64,000 nt of DNA from Dendrocalamus latiflorus (GCA_017311315.1 CM029664.1:37551939-37615938); one strand, 5' to 3'; counted from the first letter of the stretch, positions 1 to 11,121 are shown. Numbers and translations: made by a program. The notes: generated from the letters alone by a model not told the origin.

Positions 1-1210
1 TGTACATGCTAGACGATCTCTTTTGAGGAACAGCGATCATGGACGTAATGACATGTAAATTTCTACATCTGCTCTCAGACTGTTCTATTAAAAATTTGAA
101 AGAGATGTTTCTTCGATATTGTCATTCTCATCAATATCTAATTGGCTTCCATATCACCGATGACACAAAAAATCTCTTCTATATGAAATATCACTTTGGA
201 AGTACTAGAATTAATTCTTTGTTGAATACTTCTTTGACTAATTATTAGTCACTAACGATAGTTAGCTAGCTAGGAGTACGTAGGCGACTAGCACTGACGA
301 TATATTTCTCGATCTTCAAATTTTGCAAGCCCTGGTGAAATTCACTCCACATGAATACTTTCAGAATTAGTTCAAGGTGAGAATATCCAAAAGGGAGATG
401 TTATAGGAAGATATACCATTGGGAAAGTTCTCAATGATATAGAGTTTCACCAAATTTCGCCTCGCCTCCCTCTCCCTCCTCCTATGCTGCTTCCCCTCCC
501 CGCCTACTTCCTCGACACTGGCTGCAGCTCCGCACCCCTCCTCCCTCACCGTTGACCAGCGGTGACCTCGTCGTGCCACCATCCCCCTCCCTTGCCGCCC
601 CTGTCCCCGCCTCACCCCTCCTCCCCTCTGCCCCCCCCCCTATCCACCACCGCCCACCACTCCCGCCCACTATCGAACCACCACCTCTTCGGCCTCCCTC
701 TACATCCGGAGGGCATGGTAAACCCGTCGGTGGATGTAGTGCCACCGCTCCTTTTGCCTGAGCTCGAGAAGATAGGGGAGAGTGTAAGGTCAAACTCTAA
801 TTAGATTGGTTTTACTGATTAATGATAAATCTAAATATGAGACTAACTCATTTAATGACAAATGTAAATATGAGATTAACTCATTTGTTAAGTATGTTAT
901 TGTTTAGTCCCATTTGGATAAAAAAAGTGATAATCATGGAGATATGTATTCGATGTTATATTCTTATATTTTGTTGCATTCCTCGGGTCCAAAATATAGA
1001 TTGAACTCCACCAAAAGCCTGACTTGAATATATGTATATGTTTTTATTATACAATCTTGTATGCACACATTTAGGGAGAGTTCACTATATGTTTTGTGGT
1101 TTCATTATTATTAATCCATATTTCTTTTTCTACATGTATTGGGGATCTCTACTTTAAAATATATCCATTGAGTATGTAAAACATGTGTAGTTCATATATA
1201 CTCATATTAC
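1..1210. other. Intergenic, no gene recognised
   Basis: No coding region is convincing here. Positions about 450-700 are a C- and CT-rich tract that opens proline- or glycine-rich frames on both strands; these have no domain and look compositional. The rest is AT-rich sequence without recognisable ends of a mobile element. Confidence 0.5.
819..883. repeat. Two-copy tandem repeat, 33-bp period
   Basis: Two adjacent copies of about 32 bp (from 819 and from 852), each reading roughly TTAATGAYAAATSTAAATAT followed by GAGAYTAACTCA; they differ at three positions. Confidence 0.7.
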
Positions 1211-1845
1211 TTTATATTCAATTATTTATGTTTGGGACTAACATGTGCGCTAAGATGTCTAAAAGGCTTAGTCCCGAAACTTGTTTGATGACTCGCAAAG
1301 GCATGCTATGGATGACAAGAAGATCAACATAGCTTAAGATGAAAATATAAGTAGCCTAGGATCTCTTTGCATTTTATCGGTCCTTGGAGATTAAGTGGAA
1401 GACCGAATTTTATGCTAGACACCGTATTATAAAGAGGGATCATGACTAGTAGCTTGAAAGTTGTTGTGCCATTTGGATCAATTAGTGTTCATGTATGTAT
1501 TTGAATTTAAATTCTAAAACCAACTAAGTATTCTCAGGAAAAATGGTAATACCACTGTTGTGGAGCGATACTACCGTAGTGCAGTATGACCAGGTGTTAT
1601 GTGCAGTAATACCACACCCCTGTATAACCAAAAATTAGTTGGTAGTACGTTATTTCCAAAAAGGTACGTTTTGGAGCATTTTTGCTTATCCGAAAACTAT
1701 AGTACTGCTCTTAGGAAATGGTACTACAGCATGCCAGTAGTACCGAGCCCAGCGAGGGTGGTAGTACCGCACTTTGGGTTCAAACAATTTATATTCAATT
1801 ATTTGTAATTATGGTAGTTGTCATCAATTGCAAAAAGGGAAATAT
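1211..1845 (+). mobile_element. Truncated Sirevirus-like LTR piece plus polypurine tract
   Basis: From about 1228 the sequence looks like the inner part of a Sirevirus (Ty1/copia) LTR: a 'gggactaacatgtg' start motif, the module around 1380-1465 that recurs in diverged form near 2410-2480, and repeated 'gtagtaccgc'-type motifs at 1545-1780. It then jumps to a short internal-domain end with a polypurine tract (AAAAAGGGA, 1832-1840) directly before the next LTR. A 17-bp direct repeat (1211-1227 and 1788-1804) brackets the LTR-like piece. I infer a rearranged element that lost nearly all its internal region. Confidence 0.45.
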
Positions 1846-3159
1846 TGAAGAATTTAGACCCGCCATTATGAGTTAATGGTATATTTTGGTAATTCATGAC
1901 AATCACATTGTGAGACTAATATTTTTCATGAGTTAGATGAATAAGTTATATTCCATGAAGACTTTGGATGGCTTCATATGATAAAAAATCATCAAGTCAA
2001 GGTTCAGGATGAAAGATAACTTCATGAGTTGAAAACTTTGGATGGCTTCATGTGTTGAAAATCATTAGGTCAAGGTTCAGGATGAAACATGGTTTCATGA
2101 GTTGAAGTCTATTAAGATAAGGATGCATCATGTGTTGATCTATGTCAAAGAAGAGATGCATCACATATTGATGTACATTAAGATCCCAAAAGAAGATGAT
2201 CATGAGTTGATTATCAAGTCAAGAGAAGACCCATCATGTGATAATGGAAGGCACTTGAAGGATGCATCATGGGTTTGATGCATATCAAGATAATGATCTG
2301 GACTTAAAGTGAAGATGTGTGTCATCAAACTTCAAGAGGATGCTCAAGACAAAAGTATAACTAGCCCTAGCTAAGGATGTATTCATAGTCTTTTACTAAT
2401 CTTTGTGTTTGGATGGAAAACCGGATTGCTAGTATATGATTACCGTACTATTAAGAGGGTCTTGTCTAGTAGTTTGAGTCTCATCATATATACATTGATA
2501 GCTCAATCATGCTTACTTTAGCTTTCCTTGATATGATGCTATTATTTACAAATGTGTTTTATAGATAGTTGAGACTCATGCATCTAATTTTTACAACATG
2601 TGACTGTACTTTGCAAATATATATTTCAAATGGTTGAAGTCCATATACCTACTCATTGTGGTATGATCTAAGTTTGCAAATGTGTTTTATAAATTGTTGG
2701 AGGTCATGTATTATTCCTTGGTATGATTTAAAATTGTTTGTTGCTCTTTCCTTGGACTTGGACTATGGTAGTGGCTCTTTGAAATTTTTATACTTTATAT
2801 ATTGATTTAATATGTTTGAGATAATGCAAATAGGTGGGTTGTGTAGCCCTTTGAATAAACTTTCCATAGAGTCTAAGATGACTCAATTTCAATATCAGAG
2901 TCAAAAGTTATAACCGTTTTTTCGAGTGTCGTTTGTGCTGAAAACCATAGTATCACATTTTTAAGTGGTATTACTGCAGTGTGGTAGTATTGACCCCTAT
3001 GAGTGTGGTAATACCGCACTAACCTTCATCGGCTAGTTTTTTGCACCCAAAATAGCCATTGAACTATAGGAGCAGTAGTACTGACCATCCCATGGCGGTA
3101 GTACTGCAAATACTAATTTGGGGGGGTCGTCTCCAACGTCTAGTTTTTATGGTGGGGGC

Positions 3160-3167
3160 TATAAATA
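3160..3167 (+). promoter_or_regulatory. TATA box of the Sirevirus-like LTR
   Basis: TATAAATA in a GC-rich setting inside the LTR, followed by a pyrimidine-rich leader; position and context fit the LTR promoter. Confidence 0.5.
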
Positions 3168-3434
3168 CCCCTTCGGCTGGTTGAGAGACTATCTTTGCTA
3201 CTCTATTTTATTCTCTTGAGCTAGTGTCAGCTTCTCCTCTCAATTGTGCATATGTTGCATCTAGATGTGGATTTCGTATCCACTTGATTTTGTGCATTCG
3301 TTGCACATGGTGAGAGTCAAGTAAAGGGATTGACTTGTTACTCTTGGAGATTGCCGACTCCTAGATGGTGTCGAAGGCGTTTCGTCCGGTGATCTCTTCA
3401 AAGAAGATTATGAAGAGGCCCAGCCTGTTGTGAA

Positions 3435-3946
3435 TAGGGGTGGAAACGGATCAGATACGGTCAAATAGTCTCAAATACGAATACGAATCCATATTTTTAA
3501 AACGAATACGAATACGAATTCGAATATTCTCAAATACGGATACGAATATTCTCGAATACGAATATGGATATTTTTGAATACGTATTTTCTCGGATATGAA
3601 TATCGGATAAAACGGATTCCTAGCAGTTTTGTCGATTTTTCACCGGTTTTTGACCGATTACCAGTTTTAAACAACCTAAATTCAAATTTTGAATCACAAA
3701 ATTCGTACGGATTTTTCATTGGTTCTAGAAACAGATCGAATATGAATCGAATAGTCTCGAATACGAATACGGATACGAATATGCTCGAATACGAATGCGA
3801 ATATGAATATTCTCAAATACGGATACGAATATTCTTGAATACGATTACGGACATTTTTCGAATATGGATTTTGCTTACCACATTCGCATTTTCTCGGATA
3901 CGAATATCGGATAAAACGAATTATCCGTTACCGTTTTCCACCCCTA
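3435..3946. mobile_element. hAT-type MITE with 8-bp target duplication
   Basis: The 512-bp element begins TAGGGGTGGAAACGG and ends CCGTTTTCCACCCCTA, an inverted repeat of about 15 bp with one extra T. It is bounded by a perfect 8-bp direct repeat GTTGTGAA (3427-3434 and 3947-3954), the duplication length of hAT transposons. The body is made of many degenerate copies of motifs such as CGAATACGAATA on both halves and codes for nothing. It lies in the LTR leader and is a relative of the element at 23132-23647. Confidence 0.9.
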
Positions 3947-4105
3947 GTTGTGAAGGGTGGAGCTCATCTACCCAGAGTGGAAAAGAGCTATCACCAGTGG
4001 AATTGAGGTGTTTGGCTTAATTGTGAAGCTGGTCTAATTCGTTTGGGCTTACCTCAATGTAGACTAGGGGAGACCAGCAAGTCTCCGAACACTATGATAA
4101 AAGGT

Positions 4106-4305
4106 TGTAAGACCCAGAGTAGGATATGTATAGTGACTTAAATACCCCTGACAGGGACATACTGATGTAAGGGTACAACTGTAAAAACACTTCCCACATG
4201 GGTACCTGTATATATAAGACATGGGCTATGGGAGAGGACCCAAGGACCATCATTCTCCAACTCTCCACTACCACATCTCTCTCTGTTTGGTCTGTAACTA
4301 CAATA
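4106..4305 (+). repeat. 5' LTR of the gag-protease element
   Basis: About 200 bp, matching 8792-8991 with only a handful of differences. It has a TATATATAAG promoter motif near 4208-4218 and a downstream transcript-start region ending in TCTGTTTGGTCTGTAAC. The near identity of the LTRs suggests a fairly recent insertion. Confidence 0.85.
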
Positions 4306-4307
4306 GT

Positions 4308-4325
4308 TGGCGCCGTCCGTGGGGA
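4308..4325 (+). promoter_or_regulatory. Primer-binding site (tRNA-Asp type)
   Basis: TGGCGCCGTCCGTGGGGA begins two bases after the 5' LTR. The TGGCGCCGT start and GGGGA end match the complement of the 3' end of plant tRNA-Asp; the middle differs. Confidence 0.7.
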
Positions 4326-4356
4326 GGACAGGAGCAAGCCTGAAATCCGAAGAAGG

Positions 4357-6747
4357 ATGGCACCAAAAAAGGCCTCGTCGACGGCAGTGAAGGGGAAGAA
4401 GACAGCCGGAGCGGGGCGTCATGTCGGTACCAGGGCTTCGGCGTTGGCTGTCGCGGTCGCGGGTGGCGACATGGGCGCGGCGGTCGTGGACGTCAGCGCT
4501 CGCGCTGCGACGACCGACCCCTCCACCGCCGCAGCGACAACCGACCCCGCCACCGCCACGACGACAACCGACCCCGCCACCGCCACGGCGACAACCGACC
4601 CCGCCACCGCCACGACGACAACCGACCCCGCCACCGCCACACTCGCCGCAACGATCGTTGGTGGTGCGGACCGTGCGGCCGGAGCTAGCCACGAGGGAGC
4701 AGCCGGCAGCTCAGGAGCTCGTGAGGTGGTCGTCGCCGCACCGACTCGCCCGCTAGGCGCACCGGCGGCTACGACCGCACCCGCGGTGGAAAGTGCCTTG
4801 CTGGTGGCCATCAACGCTTTCCAGCGGGAGCTAGGGGATCTTCGCGGGGTTGTCCGAGATCTGCAAGAGGCTCGGAGCCAGCAGACCGCGCCAGTGGTCG
4901 CGCCAGAGCCCACGCCGGAAAGGGCAGACAGCCGCGACGCCCCCACATCCAGCCGCGTGCAGCCGCGGCGTGTTGATCCGGAGTCCCCGCTCTCGGCGGG
5001 CCTACAGCAGGCGGCGTGGCCCGAAGACTTCAAGTTTCCCAGCGTCATCGAACCATACAAAGGCTACACGGACCCTCGGGAGTTCGTGCGCGTGTACGAA
5101 ACCGCAATCGATGCCGCTGGAGGAGACGACACAACAAAGGCGAAGGGACTCCCCCTCGCGCTGCAAGGAGTGGCGCTTTCCTGGTTCTTTACCATAGAGC
5201 CAAACTCCATTTATGCGTGGGAGCAGGTCCGCGACCGCCTTTACAACAACTTTCAAGGGAACTATGTCGAGCGAATCGACGTGGACTAGCTGTTCGCGGT
5301 GAAGCAGAAAACTTCAGAGAAGCTCCGGGACTATTTCAAACGCTTCACGAAAGTACGTTGCCAAGTCAAAGACGTTAACGAAACCACCGTCGTCAACGCA
5401 GCCATACAGGGCGTTCGCCCGGGCCCGATGGCCGAGTATAACGCGCGGAAGCCGATCAAGACGGTGGCGAAGCTCTTCGACAAAATGGAAGAGTACGCCA
5501 GGGCGGAAGAGGACACACGGCGAAGACAGGGTGACGACTCTGACACCAACCAGGCCGGCGGCTCGGCGAAAGGCGAAGACCCGTCGAAGGACGGCTCCTC
5601 GAAGGGAAAGCGCAAGCAGGAGTCGTCGAAGGACGCGCCCCAGCATAAGGACGCCCCGCACAAGGAGCCGTCCGACAGGCCCAAGCGTGGCCAGCAGAAG
5701 TCGCGGCGAGGCCGTTATGTCTTCGACATTGAGGGCGGTTCCGAAGAGAATGCCTCCGCTGGTCGTAGCGGTAAGGGGCGCCGAGGTCGAGGACGCGGCC
5801 GCGATGATAAAAGTCGGGGAGATTACGACGACCAGCATTATGGGCGGTGGTGCGTGGTCCACGGCCGTGGCACCCACGATACGCGCGCGTGCGTCTCCAT
5901 CGCGGCGCTCCGCGAAAGCGTCTCCAGGGATAGAAACCTGGAGGAACGCCCGCCTGTCGTGGCCCACGTCCAGCACCCCTACGAAGCCCCCAAGCAGGTC
6001 CAAGCGCCAGGGGCGCATCCCAACGAGGCCCCCCCTGCGGATTCAAGCCCACATGCAGCAACCGCGGGGGGCCTCCTGCAGCTGCAAGCCCCGGAGACAG
6101 CCCACCGCAGGGTCATCAATGTTATCTCCGGAGGCTCCTCGCTGGAATTCGCCTCAGCACGGCAGCATAAGGCCTATGCACGGAGGCTGCACCACGTAGC
6201 GGCATACCCAGCGCAGGCACCACCGGACTGGGCACAGCACGACATCACGTTCACACCCGCCGATGCTCAGGCCGTGGAATTTCTGCACGAGGACCCCCTG
6301 GTCGTCCGGGCCGTTATAGCAGGATGCGACGTGGGACGTGCCCTAGTTGACGGCGGTAGCTCCGCGAACATCCTGTTCGTGGCAGCCTTTGACCAGATGG
6401 GAATTCCCCGAAGCCGCCTGGGCCCCTCGGGAATCCCGCTGCAGGGCTTTGGGGGACAGCCCCTCCGGGCGCTCGGTCAGATATGTCTTCAGGTCTCCTT
6501 TGGCCAAGACAACAACGTGAGGACCGAGGATGCAACCTTTGATGTCGTCGACATCCTCTACCCCTACAATGCCATACTGGGACGCCCAATCCTCAATTCC
6601 TTCGGAGCGGTGCCACATCACGGCTATCTCTGCATGAAGCTCCCGGGGCCACAGGCCGTCATTACTGTTCGTGGCGACCAGGACATGGCCCGGCGTATCG
6701 AACTTGGCCCCAGTGGTCCGCACCGCGAAGCTCAACGACGCGCCTAG
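4357..6747 (+). pseudogene. Gag-aspartic protease of Ty3/gypsy element, one in-frame stop
   Basis: One frame runs from the ATG at 4357 (first after the primer-binding site) to 6747, broken only by TAG at 5287-5289. In order: an Ala/Thr-rich N-terminal part with a repeated TDPATAT-type stretch (about 4510-4640); a retrotransposon-gag core (about 5000-5350) with the typical FKFPSVIEPYKGYTDPREFV region; a basic Lys/Arg-rich linker; a C-X2-H-X4-H-X4-C zinc knuckle (about 5852-5893); and a retropepsin domain with the active-site motif VDGGSSANILF (about 6346). The frame ends soon after the protease, with no pol downstream. Gag would package the RNA and the protease would cut Gag. The single stop looks like a point mutation, since frame and family similarity continue on both sides; readthrough cannot be excluded. 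Confidence 0.8.
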
Positions 6748-6989
6748 GATCGACACCGCAGCACGGAGTTCAGAAGTGCTTGCCATAAACCCCAGCAAGC
6801 CCCGCAGATAAGCCCAATCACTAGAGGCTAAGGCCGCACCAGTGACGGGTGATTAGTACCTCCGCCTTTTGTAACTGCTCACCCGCGCAAACGGGAATGT
6901 AATAAAGTTCACCGATTGTCACCCACCTATCATTGTAAAAAAATACGCGGTGAGAGCGCGCGGAGGCCCTGCCTACACGCGCCCTCCCG

Positions 6990-7190
6990 CAGTATAGACC
7001 AAAGACACGCGTTCGCGCGCGCACTCTCTGTAGCCAGGGGTACGGGTATGAGTATAAACCAAAGACGCGCGTTCGCGCGCGCACTCTCCGTAGCCAAGGG
7101 TACGGGTACGAGTATAAACCAAAGACGCGCGTTCGCGCGCGCACTCTCCGTCAAAGACACGGGTATGAGTATAAACAAAGACGCGTGGGG
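6990..7190 (+). repeat. Tandem array A in gypsy 3' region
   Basis: Three to four copies of a unit of about 65 bp containing GTATAAACCAAAGACGCGCG, TTCGCGCGCGCACTCTCCGT and AGCCAAGGGTACGGGTA. Copies are nearly identical. It lies downstream of the protease stop and is CpG-rich. Confidence 0.85.
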
Positions 7191-7204
7191 GGACGCCTCC
7201 GCGC

Positions 7205-7725
7205 GCACTCTACGGAGTATAAATTAAGTCGTAGCGTCGAGGTCCGCCTCCGCACGCGCCAGTCTACGGACTTTAAACCAAGTCGTAGCGTCGAGGTCCG
7301 CCTCCGCACGCGCGCACTCTACGGAGTGTAAATTAAGTCGTAGCATCGAGGTTCGCCTCCGCACGCGCCAGTCTACGAACTTTAAACCAAGTCGTAGCGT
7401 CGAGGTCCGCCTCCGCACGCGCCAGTCTACGAACTTTAAATCAAGTCGTAGCGTCGAGGTCTGCCTCCGCACGCGCTAGTCTACGGACTTTAAACCAAGT
7501 TGTAGCGTCGAGGTCCGCCTCCGCACGCGCGCACTCTACGGAGTATAAATTAAGTCGTAGCGTCGAGGTCCAACTGCGCACGTGCCAGTCTACGGACTTT
7601 AAACCAAGTCGTAGCGTCGAGGTCCGCCTCCGCACGCGCTAGTCTACGGACTTTAAATCAAGTCGTAGCGTCGAGGTCCGCCTCCGCACGCGCCAGTCTA
7701 CGGACTATAAATAAGGCGCGGATGT
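7205..7725 (+). repeat. Tandem array B in gypsy 3' region
   Basis: About nine copies of a unit of about 55 bp with GTCGTAGCGTCGAGGTCCGC, CTCCGCACGCGCCAGTCTAC and GGACTTTAAACCAA. Two variants of the last part alternate (GCGCACTCTACGGAGTATAAATTAA and the version above), which hints at higher-order structure. Array A ends by grading into it through shared GCGCACTCT and TATAAA words. Confidence 0.85.
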
Positions 7726-8124
7726 TGTCCCTGCGTACTCCACGGAGTGTAAAGGGGCCGGGAGTATCGATCGCACCCCCCTTAGAGCATCGAGGTTCCC
7801 TTCCGCGCGTGCCACAGGAGATATACGCAAGATGCATTTACAAAGAGCCAACTCCAAGAACAGTCCTGCCGACATAGCGCGGCAGAGGCTGGCCATCGTA
7901 TGGGCACGCACGCGGAGCATGAGGCACACCAGAGGCTGCCTCCCACCTCAAGGGCAAGGAGACGGAGCGCGCGCGTGCTTACCTCGGCTACGTACCGACT
8001 GCGTCACCCCCTAAACCCTAATCAAGCAAGTCGTCGCCCCGAGCCCCGCCTCCACACGGGCCAGTTTGCAAGGTAAGAAGCACGCAGACCCCTCGCGCGC
8101 GCGACCCCCTCCCCCCCCCCCCCG

Positions 8125-8640
8125 GGCCTAGATGCCAGCTCCGCTGCCACCCGTTCGAAGGGTAGGGGACGGAGCGCGCGCGCGTCTACTTCGACTAGGC
8201 GACAGCTCCGCTCCCACCCGTTCGAAGGGTAGACGACGCAGCGCGCGCGCGTCTACTTCGACTAGGCGCCAGCTCCGCTGCCACCCGTTCGAAGGGTAGG
8301 GGACAGAGCGCACGCGCATCTGCTTTGGCTAGGCGCCAGCTCCGCTGCCACCCGTTCGAAGGGTAGGGGACGGAGCGCGCGCGCGTCTACTTCACCTATA
8401 CGCCAGCTCCGCTGCCACCCGTTCGAAGGGTAGGAGACGGAGCGCGCGCGCGTCTCCTTTGCCTAGGCGCCAGCTCCGCTGCCACCCGTTCGAAGGGTAG
8501 GAGACGGAGCGCGCGCGCGTCTACTTCTACTAGGCGCCAGCTCCGCTGCCACCCGTTCGAAGGGTAGGGGACAGAGCGCGCGCGCGTCTACTTTCACTAG
8601 GCGCCAGCTCCGCTGCCACCCGTTCGAAGGGTAGGCCGTA
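8125..8640 (+). repeat. Tandem array C in gypsy 3' region
   Basis: Eight copies of a unit of about 67 bp: CGCCAGCTCCGCTGCCACCC, GTTCGAAGGGTAGGGGACGG, AGCGCGCGCGCGTCTACTTC, then GACTAGG. Each copy has a TTCGAA palindrome and a (GC)n run. It is unrelated in sequence to arrays A and B and ends about 150 bp before the 3' LTR. Confidence 0.9.
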
Positions 8641-8791
8641 GGCTCCGCAGGTCCGAACAAGCTCACAGGCCGCGAGGACGGAGGGGGCCAAAGGACTCAC
8701 AACATGGCTTCGGCCTGTGAAGCCCTTCACCATGAGAGGCTCCTGTTGTAGGGGTGGCCCCCACCTAAACCCAGCAGGCCTGTTAGAAGGT

Positions 8792-8991
8792 TGTAACACC
8801 CAGAGTAGGATATGTATAGCGACTTAAATACCCCTGACGGGGACATACTGATGTAAGGGTACAACTGTAAAAACACTTCCCACATAGGTACCTGTATATA
8901 TAAGACATGGGCTATGGGAGAGGACCCAAGGACCATCATTCTCCAACTCTCCACTACCACATCTCTCTCTGTTTGGTCTGTAACCACAACA
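8792..8991 (+). repeat. 3' LTR of the gag-protease element
   Basis: Second copy of the LTR at 4106-4305, ending ACCACAACA. A short region rich in GAAGG precedes it; the polypurine tract is weak. Confidence 0.85.
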
Positions 8992-9242
8992 TATGTCATT
9001 GTGATTTGTTCTCTTGTACTCAATGTACGTATTCATAGAATTAAATTAATTGTTTGTCACGCTAGGATTGCAAACCTTTAATATAGACTTAGATTATTGG
9101 TGTACTTAGTGATATTAGTTGATTTAGGCCTTAATTGAGAAAAATCATTTTGATTTACGATTCCACATATAAATCTCGATTTTGGCCAAAGAAAATTTAA
9201 AACTGCTTATTCACCCTCTTTAGTCGGCTTCCTCGGTCCTAC

Positions 9243-10990
9243 AGAGAGAGAGAGCTAAAGCATCGGAGTGAGGGGGCATATCATCGAGGCTGGAGCTCGG
9301 GCAGCCGGTCAACCTCGCCCCCACCAAGGGACGACCAGATCCGGCTGCGCCACGATCAGGGATGACGATACACGGCGACGTCATGGCCGGAGTCAACGGA
9401 TTCAGCGGTGGATGCCTCGATGACAGTTGGGGATGGAGCTTGGGCAACTGGTCGACCTAGCCCCCTCTAGGGGACGATCGGACCCAGCAGCGCCGTGGTC
9501 AGGGATGACTATACGTGGCGGCCTTGTGGCTGGAGACGATGAATCCCGCGGTGACGACCCCTGTCGGCGTGAGCAAGAGAGAGAGATCAAAAGAGCGAGA
9601 TCAAATGAGAGGGAGCTATACTGTCATTTTTGATTGGAACGGTTTTCTCTATTCAAAAACAGTGGCAGGATGTAGCCATCTTTAAAACGGAACTAGAAGC
9701 ATGACTGATCACATCATCTTTAGTGCCTAAAAACCATGTATACAAGCTAGATAGACACCACGCAATAATTGGTACGTAGCAATATTGAAAGCCACGGGGT
9801 CAGAGAAGTTCCTGAGAATAGGAAGCCGGGAATGATCGCCAATAATGACCTGAACAAGCGCTTGTGTGGTCTCCAATTGTACACATGATCAGCAGCGACC
9901 AGCGAGGAGTGGTGTCCTGAGGCTAGCTGCAAGTCGCCGTGCAGGGATGTCACAATTGACAAACACTGAACTTCTGTCAATAAGCTACATGGCCGTACGA
10001 GTGCGTTGGGTCGGAAAGGAATACTATGGGGAGGGCCTCAAGTAAGGCCCTCCCCGTACACCGATTCTCCAGTTAGGTCGCGACACGACCTGACCATCTA
10101 TCTATGATCTATCCAGCTAAGCTATAGAGAAGAGGAGATAAAAAGGTGACCACTTCACTGCGACACAAATCTTTGTTCCTTTGCAACACTTCTCTGGCTC
10201 GGTCATATCTTAACCTATACGGAATTGCTATTGTTTATATTCGTACAGGGCAAGAGTTAAAAAACAGACGGTTTCCTCATTCTCTCACTATCTTTCTCTC
10301 TCTGACAGCGATACCCTGACCTCATTCCCAGCATCGGTGCTGCTGGATCCGGCCGCCATCATCGACCTCCTCTTTGGCCATCCTCGGGTGCGTCGTCAGA
10401 TCCGATTGCCACTATCAAATTCCTATTCGACCGTTCTCAGGCGCGGCTTTACCAGATCCGGCCTTCCCTCCTTCCCTAGTAGTCTAGGAGGTCGAATGCG
10501 CCGGAGGAAAAGCCGAGGATCTCAACGGCAGGCGGGGATGCGGTTGCCCTAGCCTGGCCCGTCACTACACCACGAGGACGCAGGAGGCTTCTCATCCCGG
10601 CGCCGAATCCACGCCGCGCACACCACCTCCCCGCTACCCACCACCACCACACCTAAGGCCTTGCCGTCGCCTGCTATGGAGGTAGGCGTTTGTTTGTACA
10701 ACATTTTAATTTTATATGTGCACCAGTCAATAACAACAAGTGTAACATCGAGTTTTTTGTGAAAACATTTGTTGCATACGATTGTTAAATTTATTGCACA
10801 CACTGTGTATGAATGTTGTAGAGGAACACTACCATCGTTCTTTGGTTTTATGTTGCATATATGACGAGAAATGTTACGTACATAACCTAGAATTATTGCG
10901 ACTGTGCGTACGAAATTAGCGTCGATGTCTGGTCACTAGCAAATCCTTATTCTCCATATTTTCCTCTTGACCCCACAAGAGAACCTGCAG
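9243..10990. other. Intergenic region upstream of the RL gene
   Basis: No gene is recognised. A GA-run at 9243-9253 follows the LTR end. Two diverged tandem copies of about 140 bp start near 9291 and 9431 (ggagctYgggcaRcYggtc...). A perfect hairpin lies at 10028-10055. A GC-richer tract at 10300-10680 has short open frames without a known domain. Confidence 0.5.
10028..10055. other. Perfect 11-bp hairpin
   Basis: GGGGAGGGCCT, six-base loop CAAGTA, then AGGCCCTCCCC: a perfect, GC-rich inverted repeat about 1.1 kb upstream of the RL start codon. No T-run follows, and there is no reason to call it a terminator in a plant genome. Confidence 0.8.
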
Positions 10991-11005
10991 CCTTTTCTGC
11001 AACCC

Positions 11006-11011
11006 TATAAG
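11006..11011 (+). promoter_or_regulatory. Probable TATA box of the RL gene
   Basis: CTATAAGTAG lies 116 bp upstream of the ATG at 11122, which would give a 5' leader of about 80-90 bases. Confidence 0.55.
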
Positions 11012-11121
11012 TAGCACCCGTTCTTATTCTCCTGTTCTCACAAGCCTAGCTAGCAGCTACATCCATCAATCACTATTCACTAGCTCATCTTATCAAGTTC
11101 AGTAGCTAGTGGTATAGTTGG

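Larger units (their letters stand above)
4095..8991 (+). mobile_element. Non-autonomous Ty3/gypsy element (gag-protease only)
   Basis: Two nearly identical LTRs of about 200 bp flank a primer-binding site, a gag-protease reading frame with one in-frame stop, and a long non-coding 3' region with three tandem arrays. No reverse transcriptase, RNase H or integrase is present, so movement would need enzymes from another element. The gag and protease resemble the Tat/Retand branch of plant Ty3/gypsy elements, a group known for tandem repeats in its 3' untranslated region. Both LTR copies share about ten bases left of the obvious TGTAA start, so the true left edge is between 4095 and 4106; I found no clear target duplication (TATG occurs at both sides). 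Confidence 0.8.
1846..9242 (+). mobile_element. Sirevirus-like LTR, split by two insertions
   Basis: The LTR starts with TG right after a polypurine tract (1832-1840) and ends at 9242 with the CTTCCTCGGTCCTACA type of ending common in Sirevirus LTRs. Inside are diverged repeats of the 'catgagttga' kind (1920-2350), a TATA box at 3160 and a leader around 3180-3420. A hAT MITE (3435-3946) and a gag-only Ty3/gypsy element (about 4095-8991) are inserted in it; without them the LTR is about 2 kb. No primer-binding site follows 9242, so I read it as the 3' LTR of a mostly deleted element. Family assignment is by motif resemblance only. Confidence 0.5.

Noticed and set aside
482..804. Long proline- or glycine-rich open frames on both strands
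   Set aside because: They lie in a CT-rich tract, overlap each other in several frames and have no domain.
4138..5060. Antisense frames across the Ala/Thr repeat of gag
   Set aside because: Produced by the GC-rich repeat opposite the real gag frame.
6821..8800. Many short antisense frames and a CRISPR-like look of the tandem arrays
   Set aside because: Units are head-to-tail without unique spacers and the DNA is from a plant; the frames follow the repeat period.
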